A stretch of 36,567 nt of DNA from Bradyrhizobium centrolobii (GTDB lineage Bacteria > Pseudomonadota > Alphaproteobacteria > Rhizobiales > Xanthobacteraceae). Position numbers and translations under genes: made by a program. The stretch lies in contig NZ_LUUB01000074.1 of the NCBI RefSeq assembly GCF_001641635.1, forward strand, positions 58,137 to 94,703, read 5' to 3'. This document shows positions 1 through 7,940 of this stretch, in pieces. The notes beneath the pieces are model-generated. The model ran no database searches and was not told the DNA's origin. It was given only the letters and a program-made list of their open reading frames with translations. Within the stretch, counting starts at the first letter, position 1; each line of letters starts with the position of its first letter.

Positions 1-1
1 C

Positions 2-142
2 CGCCGGCTCGGCTGGCGCCCGGAATTCCCGTGGGAGCGCCTCGTCAATTGGGCCGCAAAGCACGGCGGCGTCACGCTCGCCGAGCGCCGCCCGATGCCG
101 CCGATGGGGCACTTTTCACTGATCCGCTACCGCAAATCGTGA
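2..142 (+). CDS. 3' end of a gene cut by the window edge, possibly a SAM-dependent methyltransferase
   Basis: An open frame enters from the left edge and gives 46 residues before a TGA at 140-142. It includes the stretches WRPEFPWERLVNWAAKHGG and PPMGHFSLIRYRKS. The composition (tryptophans, a compact globular look, no frame breaks) is that of a real C-terminus. It reminds me of the tail of small class I methyltransferases in Bradyrhizobium, but no catalytic motif lies in the window, so the family is a guess. The other forward frame here is very arginine-rich and looks like a shadow. Confidence 0.45.
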   Translation, partial: RRLGWRPEFPWERLVNWAAKHGGVTLAERRPMPPMGHFSLIRYRKS

Positions 143-317
143 TCGGGAGCATGATCCGGACCCGAGGGACCGCGTTAGCGAAAAGTGTGAAGCGGTTTTC
201 CCTCGCGACAAACGCGGAACGCGTTTGCGCGGAGATCATGCTCAAAACAGAAGATTAAAGCGCAATCAACTTGCGCTTTCGCCGGAACACGCGGCGCGGC
301 ACGCGCGTTTCCGTTCC

Positions 318-680
318 ATGCGCACGACATCGAAACTCGTCTTCACAAGCCTGTTGATCGCCGCCTCCGGCGCCGCGATCGCGCAGGCTCCGCCCGCACC
401 GGCGACGCCGCCACAGCAGACCGCGCCGCCCTCGCCGCAGCACGCCGCCGACTGCACGCCCCAGGACCGGCCGAATCGCGCGACCGCGCCCGACGGCATC
501 ACCACCGGCCAGGCGAGGGAACCGCTCGGCGACAAATTGGCAAAGTCCGACGGCGTGCTCTGCCCGCCCTCCGGCGTCGACCCCGAAATGCACGCCCCCA
601 CGCCCGAAAATGGCGGCAACACCCCCGTCATCCCGCCCCCCGGCAGCCCTGGCGGCGACCCCAACGTGAGGCCGAAATAG
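318..680 (+). CDS. Small exported proline-rich hypothetical protein
   Basis: A 120-residue protein of unknown function. The first ~23 residues form a signal peptide: RTTSK basic start, hydrophobic VFTSLLIAASGAAIA, then AQA as a cleavage site. The mature part is rich in Pro, Ala and Gly (APPAPATPPQQTAPPSPQ near the start, PPPGSPGGDP near the end) with two cysteines that could pair in the periplasm. I chose the ATG at 318 because the signal peptide begins there; an upstream in-frame ATG at 225 would add 31 residues that destroy it. Such low-complexity periplasmic proteins are common in Bradyrhizobium. It stands alone, followed by a palindromic repeat. Confidence 0.7.
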   Translation: MRTTSKLVFTSLLIAASGAAIAQAPPAPATPPQQTAPPSPQHAADCTPQDRPNRATAPDGITTGQAREPLGDKLAKSDGVLCPPSGVDPEMHAPTPENGGNTPVIPPPGSPGGDPNVRPK

Positions 681-702
681 GGCTGTTCCACACGCAAAAT
701 CT

Positions 703-787
703 CGTCATGCCCGGGCTTGTCCCGGGCATCCACGTTCTTGAGGCTGCAAATAAGACGTGGATGGCCGGGACAAGCCCGGCCAGGACG
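703..787. repeat. Long imperfect inverted repeat of the Bradyrhizobium intergenic type
   Basis: Arms at 703-735 and 754-787 are nearly perfect reverse complements around a ~19-base loop. Each arm contains CGGGCTTGTCCCGG and ends in ATCCACGT. This palindrome type, with 'GGGCTTGTCCCGG', is common between genes in Bradyrhizobium genomes. It lies just after the stop at 680 and would fold into a long hairpin in RNA, so it may also act as a 3' stabiliser or terminator. Confidence 0.75.
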
Positions 788-864
788 GATTCAGCGCCAA
801 AAACGGCCGGATTCACCCGCCGACATGTCCCGCCGAAGCTTTAGCGAAGGCGGGCCCACTTTGC

Positions 865-893
865 TTGACAGCCCGCAATCCCCTTCCTTATAT
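865..893 (+). promoter_or_regulatory. Sigma-70-type promoter of the tRNA-Met gene
   Basis: TTGACA at 865-870 is followed after exactly 17 bases by TTATAT at 888-893. Transcription would start near 900, about 40 bases before the mature tRNA 5' end at 939, a normal leader length. The perfect -35 and spacing make this the best promoter match I see in the window. Confidence 0.7.
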
Positions 894-938
894 GCCGCGC
901 GTTCGCGAGATCGGCCGTTTCGGCCGCGCGAGCCCTGT

Positions 939-1015
939 GGCGGGGTAGCTCAGCTGGTTAGAGCACGGGAATCATAATCCTGGGGTCGGGGGTTCGAGTC
1001 CCTCCCCCGCTACCA
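939..1015 (+). tRNA. tRNA-Met (anticodon CAT), CCA encoded
   Basis: The cloverleaf folds fully. The acceptor arm GGCGGGG (939-945) pairs with CCCCGCT (1005-1011), with one G-U. The D arm is GCTC...GAGC. The anticodon stem CGGGA/TCCTG encloses ATCATAA with anticodon CAT at 973-975. The T arm GGGGG-TTCGAGT-CCCTC is followed by A73 and a genomically encoded CCA (1013-1015). A CAT anticodon can also be tRNA-Ile2, whose C34 is modified to lysidine; I favour elongator Met but cannot exclude it. The 3' half is shared with the C-terminal codons of the opposing integrase gene. Confidence 0.9.
972..1015. other. Probable attachment site: tRNA 3' half shared with the integrase 3' end
   Basis: On the minus strand the integrase reads its last ~14 codons (VVAGEGLEPPTPGL) through the tRNA from 1015, and its stop codon (complement of 972-974) falls in the anticodon loop. 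This is the arrangement left when an element integrates at a tRNA and restores its 3' end. I found no second copy of this segment in the window, so the partner site should lie outside it or has been lost. Confidence 0.6.
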
Positions 1016-2603
1016 CGTGTGACCCACTACTATGGTGGGCCTGCGGAAACAGTTGGCCGCCCACCAGAGCAGCTAGTTTTCCTTTCACTTCGACCTCGAA
1101 GCCTTCTCCAGGTCCTTTTGGGTGGACGGTGACGCTGTGCACGAGTGCCCGGAAATCGTCGATCAGAGAACCCCGGTCGTCCTCTGCGCCGACGTGGCTG
1201 GCAATCGTCTCGGCAAGCGTATTCACGGTTTGGACGTAGCGGTCCAAGGTCGCCGGATGGAGCGCGACGGGGACGGGCGCTTCCTCGAGTGCGGCCAGTT
1301 CAGCCTCGACGCATAACCGCTCTTCCATCAGCTCCGCGATCCGCTGCTTGGCATCATTCTCTGAAATCACGTACTTGATCACGAGATTGATGTTGCGCTG
1401 CCGCTCGCCCTCGATTCGGTCTCGTTTAGCCTCCAGTCGTGCGCGCACAGCGATCGCGTCACCGGCAAGCCGCTCTCGTTCCCTGTTGTATTTGCGCACA
1501 TAGATTTCGATCAGGCGCGGATCCTTCAACTCCTTCGCCATGCCACTGAGCACAAGCCTTTCGACGTCACGCAGGTAGATAATCCTGCGATTTGAACAGC
1601 TGCCGCTCTCGCGAACCGCTGAACAGCGAATTCTGGTTTTTCCGGTCTTGTCACGGTCGTGCACCGACATCCCGGATCCGCAACAACCGCAGCGAAGGAG
1701 GCCGGAAAGAAGATGCGCCGCTCGTCGCTTCACATGGCTGGCCAAATGGCTCTTCTCGGCCTTCAGAGCATGAGCCTGCTCCCAGACAGACTGTTCGACG
1801 ACACGTAGTTGAGGTGCCTCGATGCTTTGCCACTCATCACGAGGGTTCGGGCGAGACAGTCGTTTGCCGGTGTCGGGATCCTTCACCATGCGGACCTTGT
1901 TCCAGACGATCCGGCCGGCATAGAGCTCGTTGAAGATAAGCCCAGCAGCGCGTTTGGCGTTGCCATTGATCGTCGACCCATTCCATCGCCGCCCCCGCGG
2001 TGGGGGAACGTCTTCTCGGTTGAGATCGAGTGCGATTTCCCGGGGCGATCGTCCAGCGGCATATGCAGCGAAGATGCGTCGAATGATCGCAGCTTCGGTT
2101 TCGACGACTTCGAGTTCGCCGGGTTTGCCGGGCACCGCTCGATATCCGTAGGCGCGTCCGCCAGCATGTCGACCGTCGCGTATTACGCCCGCCATACCGC
2201 GACGGACCTTCTTGGCTCCATCTTCACGCTGCATTTGTCCAACGAGGCCGCGAATCCCAATCAAGATCGAGTCCGCGACGCCGTCATGGACGGCTTGGAT
2301 TTCAATCCCCTGGAAAGATAACCTTTTGTGGATGCCGGCCAGGTCTTCCATGTCACGAGAAAGACGATCCAACGCTTCCACAATGACAACGGTGAAACGT
2401 TGTTGGCGCGCCGCATCCATAAGCTGCATCAAGCCATCGCGGCCGAATACAGAGGCCCCAGAACGAGCCTTATCCTCGAAAGTCGCAACGACGTTGAGTT
2501 GATGACGGGCCGCATAGGTCCTACACAGAGCAATCTGATCTTCAGTCGACTTTTCGTTTTGAAGCTCGGTCGAGAACCGAGCATAAACTGCTGCGGGCTT
2601 CAT
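972..2603 (-). CDS. Large serine recombinase (integrase)
   Basis: A 543-residue site-specific recombinase of the large serine family. The N-terminal resolvase domain (residues ~1-150) has the catalytic serine in VYARFSTE (Ser11) and the downstream VEALDRLSRD motif. A recombinase domain follows (GYRAVPGKPGELEVVE...RRIFAAYAAG...ALDLNREDVPPPRG), then a zinc ribbon starting CGCCGSGM with partner cysteines ~20 residues on, and a long charged coiled coil (RERERLAGDAIAVRARLEAKRDRI). I chose the ATG at 2603 because it gives the usual short lead to the serine; a TTG at 2645 would add 14 residues. The C-terminus is encoded within the tRNA-Met gene. It presumably integrated the element carrying the rest of the window. 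It appears intact. Confidence 0.92.
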   Translation of the reverse strand: MKPAAVYARFSTELQNEKSTEDQIALCRTYAARHQLNVVATFEDKARSGASVFGRDGLMQLMDAARQQRFTVVIVEALDRLSRDMEDLAGIHKRLSFQGIEIQAVHDGVADSILIGIRGLVGQMQREDGAKKVRRGMAGVIRDGRHAGGRAYGYRAVPGKPGELEVVETEAAIIRRIFAAYAAGRSPREIALDLNREDVPPPRGRRWNGSTINGNAKRAAGLIFNELYAGRIVWNKVRMVKDPDTGKRLSRPNPRDEWQSIEAPQLRVVEQSVWEQAHALKAEKSHLASHVKRRAAHLLSGLLRCGCCGSGMSVHDRDKTGKTRIRCSAVRESGSCSNRRIIYLRDVERLVLSGMAKELKDPRLIEIYVRKYNRERERLAGDAIAVRARLEAKRDRIEGERQRNINLVIKYVISENDAKQRIAELMEERLCVEAELAALEEAPVPVALHPATLDRYVQTVNTLAETIASHVGAEDDRGSLIDDFRALVHSVTVHPKGPGEGFEVEVKGKLAALVGGQLFPQAHHSSGSHVVAGEGLEPPTPGL

Positions 2604-2823
2604 CTTGACCACCACCGCTGATGCATTTCTCGCTGGCGGCGTCAATATGAGTTTTCATCAGCCGCTCGGTCTCGAAGAGATGATCGCGCCTCGCATCGGC
2701 GATTGCAAGGGCTTCAACAAATTTGACAAAGGCAGGATCTATTTCACGTGGGTCTGCACGCCGAGGTGCATGATGAAAAACTTCCATCGTCTTCGCACGC
2801 TTCATAACAGAAAGATGCTGCAT
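2542..2823 (-). CDS. Small hypothetical protein upstream of, and overlapping, the integrase
   Basis: A 93-residue protein in another frame whose 3' end overlaps the integrase start by 62 bases. The core DPAFVKFVEALAIADARRDHLFE looks like an amphipathic helix. I recall similar short proteins with a 'DP..FVEALA.A.ARRD' pattern directly before serine recombinases in Rhizobiales, which supports reality, but that is memory and not a search. The last ~20 residues are probably just overlap sequence. There is no clear ribosome binding site at the ATG (2823); ATGs at 2805 and 2787 are alternatives. Function unknown; possibly a directionality or regulatory partner of the integrase, by position only. 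Confidence 0.5.
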   Translation of the reverse strand: MQHLSVMKRAKTMEVFHHAPRRADPREIDPAFVKFVEALAIADARRDHLFETERLMKTHIDAASEKCISGGGQDEARSSLCSVLDRASKRKVD

Positions 2824-3229
2824 GCAGTGTAAGAGGGGAAAATCGATTTCATATCGATCGCAGAATTGGATATGATTGAAAGCAGAACGGATAGACTCGA
2901 GAGCGGAGAAATCTGGAGCGGGTTGTTGCTCTCGCAGAGATCAGTTCAGGAATCCATTGCGTTGCTGTGCAGAAAGACCCCGCAACTAGACCATTATGAT
3001 CACCGGTAGTTTCGTTGTGTTTCTGGTGCAAAACTGGTGCGGTCCGTGGTCATTTGTCGAAGCCGTAGGCGGGCGACACGCGCGCATCAGCGCCGGGTGG
3101 CCAGCTCTGCTTGAGTCTGAGCGCGATGTGCTTCGCCGGGCTCATGACCTAGCTGATGTCCTCTGAGGCGGTGTGACCTTAATGTCCGCTTGGCGCGACC
3201 GGGTGCAACCTGAATGACGCGGACGTCGA

Positions 3230-3371
3230 TGGTCTGCTCAAGCAGGCTCGGCGAGATCATGGCGTTACTGTCCTTGCCGCCTTTGCCTTCATCGACGCGG
3301 ATGATCATTCGTTCGCCTCGCGACAGGGCGAGACCTATCCGCTCCATGATCTCATCTGTGCGGTTCGCCAC
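3230..3371 (-). pseudogene. Fragment resembling a tyrosine recombinase (IS91-associated type)
   Basis: The minus strand encodes ERMIIRVDEGKGGKDSNAMI followed by SPSLLEQ. This matches the pattern 'R-M-I-R-V-E-Q-G-K-G-x-K-D-R-x-x-M-L-S-P-x-L-L-E' of tyrosine integrases that accompany IS91-like elements, around the first catalytic-domain strands. The catalytic Arg, HxxR and Tyr regions are missing, and the frame runs into unrelated sequence near 3230. Downstream minus-strand sequence has other short protein-like pieces broken by stops. It is best read as debris of an old mobile element. Confidence 0.4.
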
Positions 3372-3550
3372 ATGCTGATCAGCCGGCTCACGGGATGTGC
3401 CGCAGGCTTCAAGATAAGCGTCGCTAATACTGTACTTGAATTTCGCTAATTGCTTGATGAATCGATTAATTTCTCCCTTTCGATCTGCTTACTCTGACGG
3501 CGCGAATTGAGTTCGCGCAGATCACCCAATAGCAAATCGAAAGCTGCGTC

Positions 3551-4957
3551 ATGAGTCAGATGCGGATCGAGAAAGACAGCCTCGGCCAACGAGAGTTGCC
3601 TGCGGACGTGCTCTACGGCATCAATACTGTTCGGGCTTTGGAGAACTTTCCGCTCACTGGCCGCACGATCGCGACGCTTCCCGGATTTGTCGCAGCCATG
3701 GCGATGGTCAAGGAAGCAGCGGCGCGGGCCAATCGGGAAATCGGCGCGCTCTCGACGGACCGGGCGGAAGCCATCATCAAGGCTTGCCGGGAAATCCATG
3801 CCGGAAAGCACGATGCTCACCTTGTCGTCGACGTCCTCGAAGGGTCGGGTGGCACCTCATGCAACATGAACGTCAACGAGGTGGTCGCAAATTTGGCTGC
3901 GAGGCTGGCCGGCAAGCCGGCCGGTGACTACGCGTTCGTCCATCCGAACGAGCACGTCAATCTCGGTCAATCGACCAATGACGTGGTTCCGACGGCCATG
4001 AAGCTTGCTGTCTTCCGTGTGCTCGAGGGTGCCTCCCTTGCCTTGATGGGATTGGCCGACGGCTTCTCCGAAAAGAAGAAGGAGCATGCCGAAACACTGA
4101 GGCTTGGTCGGACCTGTTTGCAAGACGCTGTGCCAATGCTGCTCGGCCAGACCTTCGGGGGATATCAGGCTGTCATACAACGCCACGCGAAACATTTGGA
4201 GGATCTGTGCCGCCGATTGCTGACCGTCCCGCTCGGCGGCACTGCGGTTGGCACGGGACTGAATTCGAGGCCGGGCTACAAACAGGCGGTCTTCCGCCAC
4301 CTGTCGGTTCTGGTCGGCCACGAGGTGAAACCGACCGCCGATGCGTTCGACGGAATGCAGAACCTCGACACGTGCGCCCGACTGTCAGCCGAGCTGCGAA
4401 ATTCCGCAAATTCTCTCTGGAAGATCGCCAATGACCTCATTGTGCTCTCGTCGGGTCCAGGCGGCGGCGGTATCGGAGAAATCGCGTTGCCGGCCGTTCA
4501 GGTAGGGTCCTCGATCATGCCTGGCAAGGTCAATCCCGTTATCCCCATGGCTGTTTGCCAGGCAGCATTTGCCATCTGCGGGAACGATGCTGCGATCGCA
4601 ATGGCCTGTCAGCAAGGATTGTTGGAGATCAATCATTACGAACTGCTGATTGCCGATCGCCTGATTGATTCGATCACACTCCTCCAGCGTTCGGCGACGA
4701 TCTTCCTCGAACGCTGCGTGCGCTCGCTGACTGCAAATGAGGAGCGATCCTGGCAAAATCTGCTGGCGTCGAGCGCACTGGCGACCGCACTGGTGCCCGA
4801 GCTCGGGTATGCGCCCGTCGCCAGCACCGTGCGCGCCGCCCTCGATGAGCATCGACCCTTTCTCGATGTCGCCGTCGAACGCGGGCTGCTGCGTCGGGAA
4901 GACGTACGTTCGGCCATGCGCCGCGCTGCCGTTGAACCGCCAGGCGCGTCGGGGTGA
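3551..4957 (+). CDS. Fumarase/aspartase superfamily lyase, closest to aspartate ammonia-lyase
   Basis: A 468-residue class II fumarase/aspartase-type enzyme, full length for the family (~460-480). These enzymes are homotetramers that add or remove ammonia or water across fumarate. The signature loop GSSIMPGKVNP lies near residue 320, with HPNEHVNLGQSTNDV (~130-145), GGTAVGTGLN (~230) and the N-terminal substrate region GSGGTSCNMNVNEV (~98-111). Fumarases and aspartases share these motifs; VQVGSSIMPGKVNP and the absence of other fumarase-specific features lean toward aspartase or a related amino-acid lyase. The start is uncertain (ATG 3551 or 3560). A broken MFS transporter follows at 46 bases and then a LysR regulator, so it was probably once a small uptake/lyase operon. 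Confidence 0.85.
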   Translation: MSQMRIEKDSLGQRELPADVLYGINTVRALENFPLTGRTIATLPGFVAAMAMVKEAAARANREIGALSTDRAEAIIKACREIHAGKHDAHLVVDVLEGSGGTSCNMNVNEVVANLAARLAGKPAGDYAFVHPNEHVNLGQSTNDVVPTAMKLAVFRVLEGASLALMGLADGFSEKKKEHAETLRLGRTCLQDAVPMLLGQTFGGYQAVIQRHAKHLEDLCRRLLTVPLGGTAVGTGLNSRPGYKQAVFRHLSVLVGHEVKPTADAFDGMQNLDTCARLSAELRNSANSLWKIANDLIVLSSGPGGGGIGEIALPAVQVGSSIMPGKVNPVIPMAVCQAAFAICGNDAAIAMACQQGLLEINHYELLIADRLIDSITLLQRSATIFLERCVRSLTANEERSWQNLLASSALATALVPELGYAPVASTVRAALDEHRPFLDVAVERGLLRREDVRSAMRRAAVEPPGASG

Positions 4958-5003
4958 TGCAAATTCTTTGTAAGAGACAAATCAAAAAATTCTGGAGGAA
5001 GCA

Positions 5004-5440
5004 ATGAGTGAGGTCCAAGTGGGGATGGGGATCAGGTTTGAAGATGTTCCCCTGCGACGGCTCCATCTTCGCGCCGGATTTAGCGCCTGTGGCGGACAGT
5101 TTGCCGATGGTTTTGAACTCGGCATCATCGGTATCGCTGTTGCGATCGCGGCGACTCCGCTGCAAGTCGGGCTGGCCGTGCTGCAAGCCGCATTGGATCG
5201 GCGACGAGCACGTTCCTGCTGCCCATCATCGTCCAGGCTTACGGAATACAGGTTGCCCTCGGAGCCTGGGTAGTCGTCACCCTCCTCGGAGGCGTGATTT
5301 GTCAGCTATATGCTCCTGAGACCGGAAAGCTGTCCCTTGGCTCCATCGGCGACGACGAGCCCATGGCACGCGCCTTGCGCTCAAGGTACAGTGAACCGGC
5401 CACGCTCGACATCAACGAGCACGCAACGCGGTCGACCTGA
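5004..5440 (+). pseudogene. MFS transporter remnant: first helix fused to last helix by deletion and frameshift
   Basis: A strong ribosome binding site (GGAGGAAGCA) precedes ATG 5004. The first ~60 residues match the start of an MFS metabolite transporter (FADGFELGIIGIAVAIAA). Around 5190-5201 the reading shifts from the first frame to another, and the sequence continues as IGSATSTFLLPIIVQAYG, one helix (GAWVVVTLLGGVICQLYA), and the typical MFS tail PETGKLSLGSIGDD to a TGA at 5438-5440. A functional protein would need ~12 helices and ~430-470 residues, so the middle ~300 residues are gone. The junction sits at ATTGGATCGGCG, which could encode parts of either helix region, suggesting recombination over a short similarity. 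Confidence 0.8.
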
Positions 5441-5474
5441 AGTCGGCCCGTTTTGCGGATTCGGAGTAGGACCG

Positions 5475-6497
5475 ATGCAAGCCAAGACACGGCATTTCGA
5501 GGGGGGCTCGTATTTCGGAGTGAACCTGAGAGACCTTCAGGTCTTTCATGTCCTTGCCGAGGCACGAAGCATGATTGTGGCCGCCGAGCGGATCGGCGTC
5601 ACGCAATCGGCCGTATCGCAATCGGTTGCGCGGCTCGAAAGCTGGCTCAAGACCGAACTTGTGGATCGCTCGAGCCGCCCCATCCGGATTACCCATTCGG
5701 GTGATTTGCTGCGACAAGGCGTGTCCGAAATCCTGGAGAGCGTTCAGCGAACGGTCGAGGAGGTGCGGCTAGGGTCGAAAGGCAATATTCCGATCGTGCG
5801 GTTTGGGCTCGTTGACTCCTTCGCAACAACGGCGGGACCGGAGATCGTCAAAGGTCTTAGCGAACGGGTCGACCAGCTTCTCATTTGGTCTGGAATTTCG
5901 CCGGTACTCGCGAGCCAATTGCTCGACCGCTCTTTGGACATCATCGTCGCGAGCGATCCGATGGCAGAGCATCCGGAACTGGCCCGCCAGATCTTGTTCC
6001 GCGAGGCCCTGGTCGCAGCCGTTCCTCGTCATGCGGCTGGTCGTTTCCGTGAGATCTCGATCGAAGCCATGTGCGCCGAGTTGCCATTCGTACGCTTCAC
6101 CAAACGGTCACAGCTAGGCAGGATGGTTGAATACTATCTCAGCCAACGCAGGCTGGCTCCACGGAAGAATCTCGAGTTCGACGCCAGCGAGGCCGTCCTG
6201 CGCATGGTCTCGAGCGGCATCGGTTGGACCATTACAACGCCGCTCTGTTTACTTCAGTCGCACTTGAAGGCGCTCGATATCGAAGTGCTTCCTCTGCCGC
6301 CGCTGTGTTTCCGCCGGATATGCGTTATCTATCGTCCAGGTGAATTGGTGCAGATCACGCAAAAGATCATCGAGCTTTGCCGCGATTGCGTGGAAACCTC
6401 GATACTCCCGAGCCTCAAACAACTCGCCCCCTGGCCGGACGTTGTCTCCAACGAGGTGCAGGCAGACGTTTCTCCATCCGCGGTGCGGCCTTCCTAG
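5475..6497 (+). CDS. LysR family transcriptional regulator
   Basis: A 340-residue LTTR. A winged helix-turn-helix occupies residues ~15-75 (LRDLQVFHVLAEARSMIVAA, then GVTQSAVSQSVARLE), followed by a linker helix and a two-lobed effector domain starting at IPIVRFGLVDSF. The ATG at 5475 is preceded by AGTAGGA; an open frame continues upstream but enters the MFS remnant and has no LTTR sequence. Its position downstream of the lyase and transporter on the same strand suggests it controls them, in contrast to the usual divergent LysR layout. With the transporter broken, the regulon may no longer be functional. The effector is unknown. Confidence 0.85.
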   Translation: MQAKTRHFEGGSYFGVNLRDLQVFHVLAEARSMIVAAERIGVTQSAVSQSVARLESWLKTELVDRSSRPIRITHSGDLLRQGVSEILESVQRTVEEVRLGSKGNIPIVRFGLVDSFATTAGPEIVKGLSERVDQLLIWSGISPVLASQLLDRSLDIIVASDPMAEHPELARQILFREALVAAVPRHAAGRFREISIEAMCAELPFVRFTKRSQLGRMVEYYLSQRRLAPRKNLEFDASEAVLRMVSSGIGWTITTPLCLLQSHLKALDIEVLPLPPLCFRRICVIYRPGELVQITQKIIELCRDCVETSILPSLKQLAPWPDVVSNEVQADVSPSAVRPS

Positions 6498-6806
6498 CAA
6501 AAGTCCAACACCAAAATGATCTGCGTCTGTTACTTCGGACGGAGCCTTCCGAGGGTGATGCGGACTAAACAGCTCTCGCCCGACAGGACAAGCTTTCGCG
6601 CACGTCGGAGACTTGCGAAACAAATCGACGGTGGATGGGCCGTTCGATGTCAGCGGCGCGAAAGCGCGATAGGGCTGACCATAGTCAGATCGAGTGTGGA
6701 GAGGCAATTCGAGGACCGTTGAGCAGCGAGCGGCAAAACGGGGCAGTTCTGGTGCGGTACCCAACCATCAGTAAAACGAAGACTTCGGCGCCCTGAAGGC
6801 ATCTGT
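6498..6806. other. Intergenic stretch without a recognisable gene
   Basis: About 310 bases between the convergent LysR gene and the minus-strand cassette. Frames are open on both strands, but none gives a protein with recognisable motifs, a ribosome binding site or coherent hydrophobicity. I see no RNA gene or convincing terminator. Confidence 0.4.
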
Positions 6807-7466
6807 TCAACTCGTCCCAAAAATCTTCTCAAGCTGATTGAGAACGCGCATGTGGTCAGCCGTGCGAAGCGGCGCAGAGGAAAAGTATTGGTTGGTGCTG
6901 TAAGGCTCTCCAGCTCGCCGTTCGAATACAAACTCTGGGGGGCGCGGCACGGGCGTTGCGGCCGAATCATAGTGCAACTTGATCCCGCTCATTTGATAGA
7001 GCCCGACCGGCTGCCCATAACTCTTCAAAGACTGGCCTATAAGGGCGGCTACAGAGTCGATCTTCTGAAGGTGTTTCTCAAGATCTACGTTAGTCACGAC
7101 CTCGAGCTGACTGATGAACGCCTTCACGCCGCTTTCCTTGATGGGAATGGCGTGCTCAGTCTTCGCCCATTCGAGAACTTCGCCCATAAATTCATCGCAC
7201 GCACTGTTGTCAGCTAGCGCCTCGCACAGCATCCCATTCTCGTAGACCTGTAGCTTAGATATGACTAAACCTTTGTAGTATCCTTGCAGAAAGGTCACGC
7301 CCTTTGTGAAGTCCAACTCCGCTATGGTGGTCGGGACTTGGACGAACCCGTATTTGTCCTGCAAGCCTCTAATCAATGGGATGGGCGATCGTCGCACCGC
7401 TACCGGCTCCGCCGGTTCCGCAAAAAAGCGAATAGCTTGACTTACTAGAACCGCTTTGATCTGCAT
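6807..7466 (-). CDS. Uncharacterised protein, third gene of a toxin-like/XRE/unknown cassette
   Basis: A 219-residue protein I cannot assign. It has no signal peptide or membrane segment. It looks soluble and mixed alpha/beta, with a central FLQGYYKGLVISKLQVYENG strand pair and a conserved-looking C-terminal part (PPEFVFERRAGEPYSTNQYF then SSAPLRTADHMRVLNQLE). Its ATG at 7464-7466 directly follows the TAG of the XRE gene with no spacing, so the two are surely translated from one mRNA. The lower GC than the flanks marks it as foreign. A third gene behind a toxin/antitoxin-like pair recalls toxin-antitoxin-chaperone modules, but I see no SecB features. Function unknown. Confidence 0.75.
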   Translation of the reverse strand: MQIKAVLVSQAIRFFAEPAEPVAVRRSPIPLIRGLQDKYGFVQVPTTIAELDFTKGVTFLQGYYKGLVISKLQVYENGMLCEALADNSACDEFMGEVLEWAKTEHAIPIKESGVKAFISQLEVVTNVDLEKHLQKIDSVAALIGQSLKSYGQPVGLYQMSGIKLHYDSAATPVPRPPEFVFERRAGEPYSTNQYFSSAPLRTADHMRVLNQLEKIFGTS

Positions 7467-7940
7467 CTATTTCACACCGATAAGCTGCGAGCGATAACTC
7501 TGCGGTGCTTCAGGAGTGGCGCTTTTTTGCGTGCCTCCTAGCGCAGAAGGCGCTGATGTGTTCGAGGACGGGGCCGTGGATGCGATTTGCATGAGAGGGT
7601 TGTTGGTGCTCGCCGGCCCGCCAACAGCCGACGATGACGTTTGCCCGGCTACTCGGTGATTTCTCTTGGATTCTGACGGATCGAATATCTTCAGTTCGAT
7701 GTCGTGGTCTAAGCCCCAAACCATGTCGGCAATGGTTTCGACGGTCATATTGGTCCGACCGGTAAGACGATGGTGCACGGCGGACCGATTGACGCCGAGC
7801 TTGTTAGCAAGGCTCGATTGATTGAGCTCGCCCGCTTCATGTTTTTTGGCATAAGCGTCCCGTAGCTGTCCTTCGATCATTCCGGAAAGCTTCAAGAAAA
7901 TCTGCCGTCTAGGGCTTGGCTGGCGGCGGGAAGATGGCAA
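7467..7940 (-). CDS. XRE-type helix-turn-helix protein
   Basis: A 157-residue protein. Residues ~20-80 contain an XRE/Cro-like DNA-binding domain: LNQSSLANKLGVNRSAVHHR, then LTGRTNMTVETIADMVWGL, which matches 'antitoxin-like regulator with rare, non-canonical recognition helix'. The last ~70 residues are low complexity (Ser, Ala, Thr, Pro), probably a disordered tail that could contact a partner. I prefer the TTG at 7940 because AGGAG lies 6 bases upstream; an ATG at 7880 has no good site. This start overlaps the preceding gene by 32 bases, implying translational coupling. It is probably the repressor of the cassette and possibly the antitoxin. Confidence 0.75.
   Translation of the reverse strand: MPSSRRQPSPRRQIFLKLSGMIEGQLRDAYAKKHEAGELNQSSLANKLGVNRSAVHHRLTGRTNMTVETIADMVWGLDHDIELKIFDPSESKRNHRVAGQTSSSAVGGPASTNNPLMQIASTAPSSNTSAPSALGGTQKSATPEAPQSYRSQLIGVK

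Noticed and set aside
6807..7466. SecB-like chaperone as the third gene of a toxin-antitoxin-chaperone module
   Set aside because: The sequence has none of the SecB patterns I know; kept as unknown.
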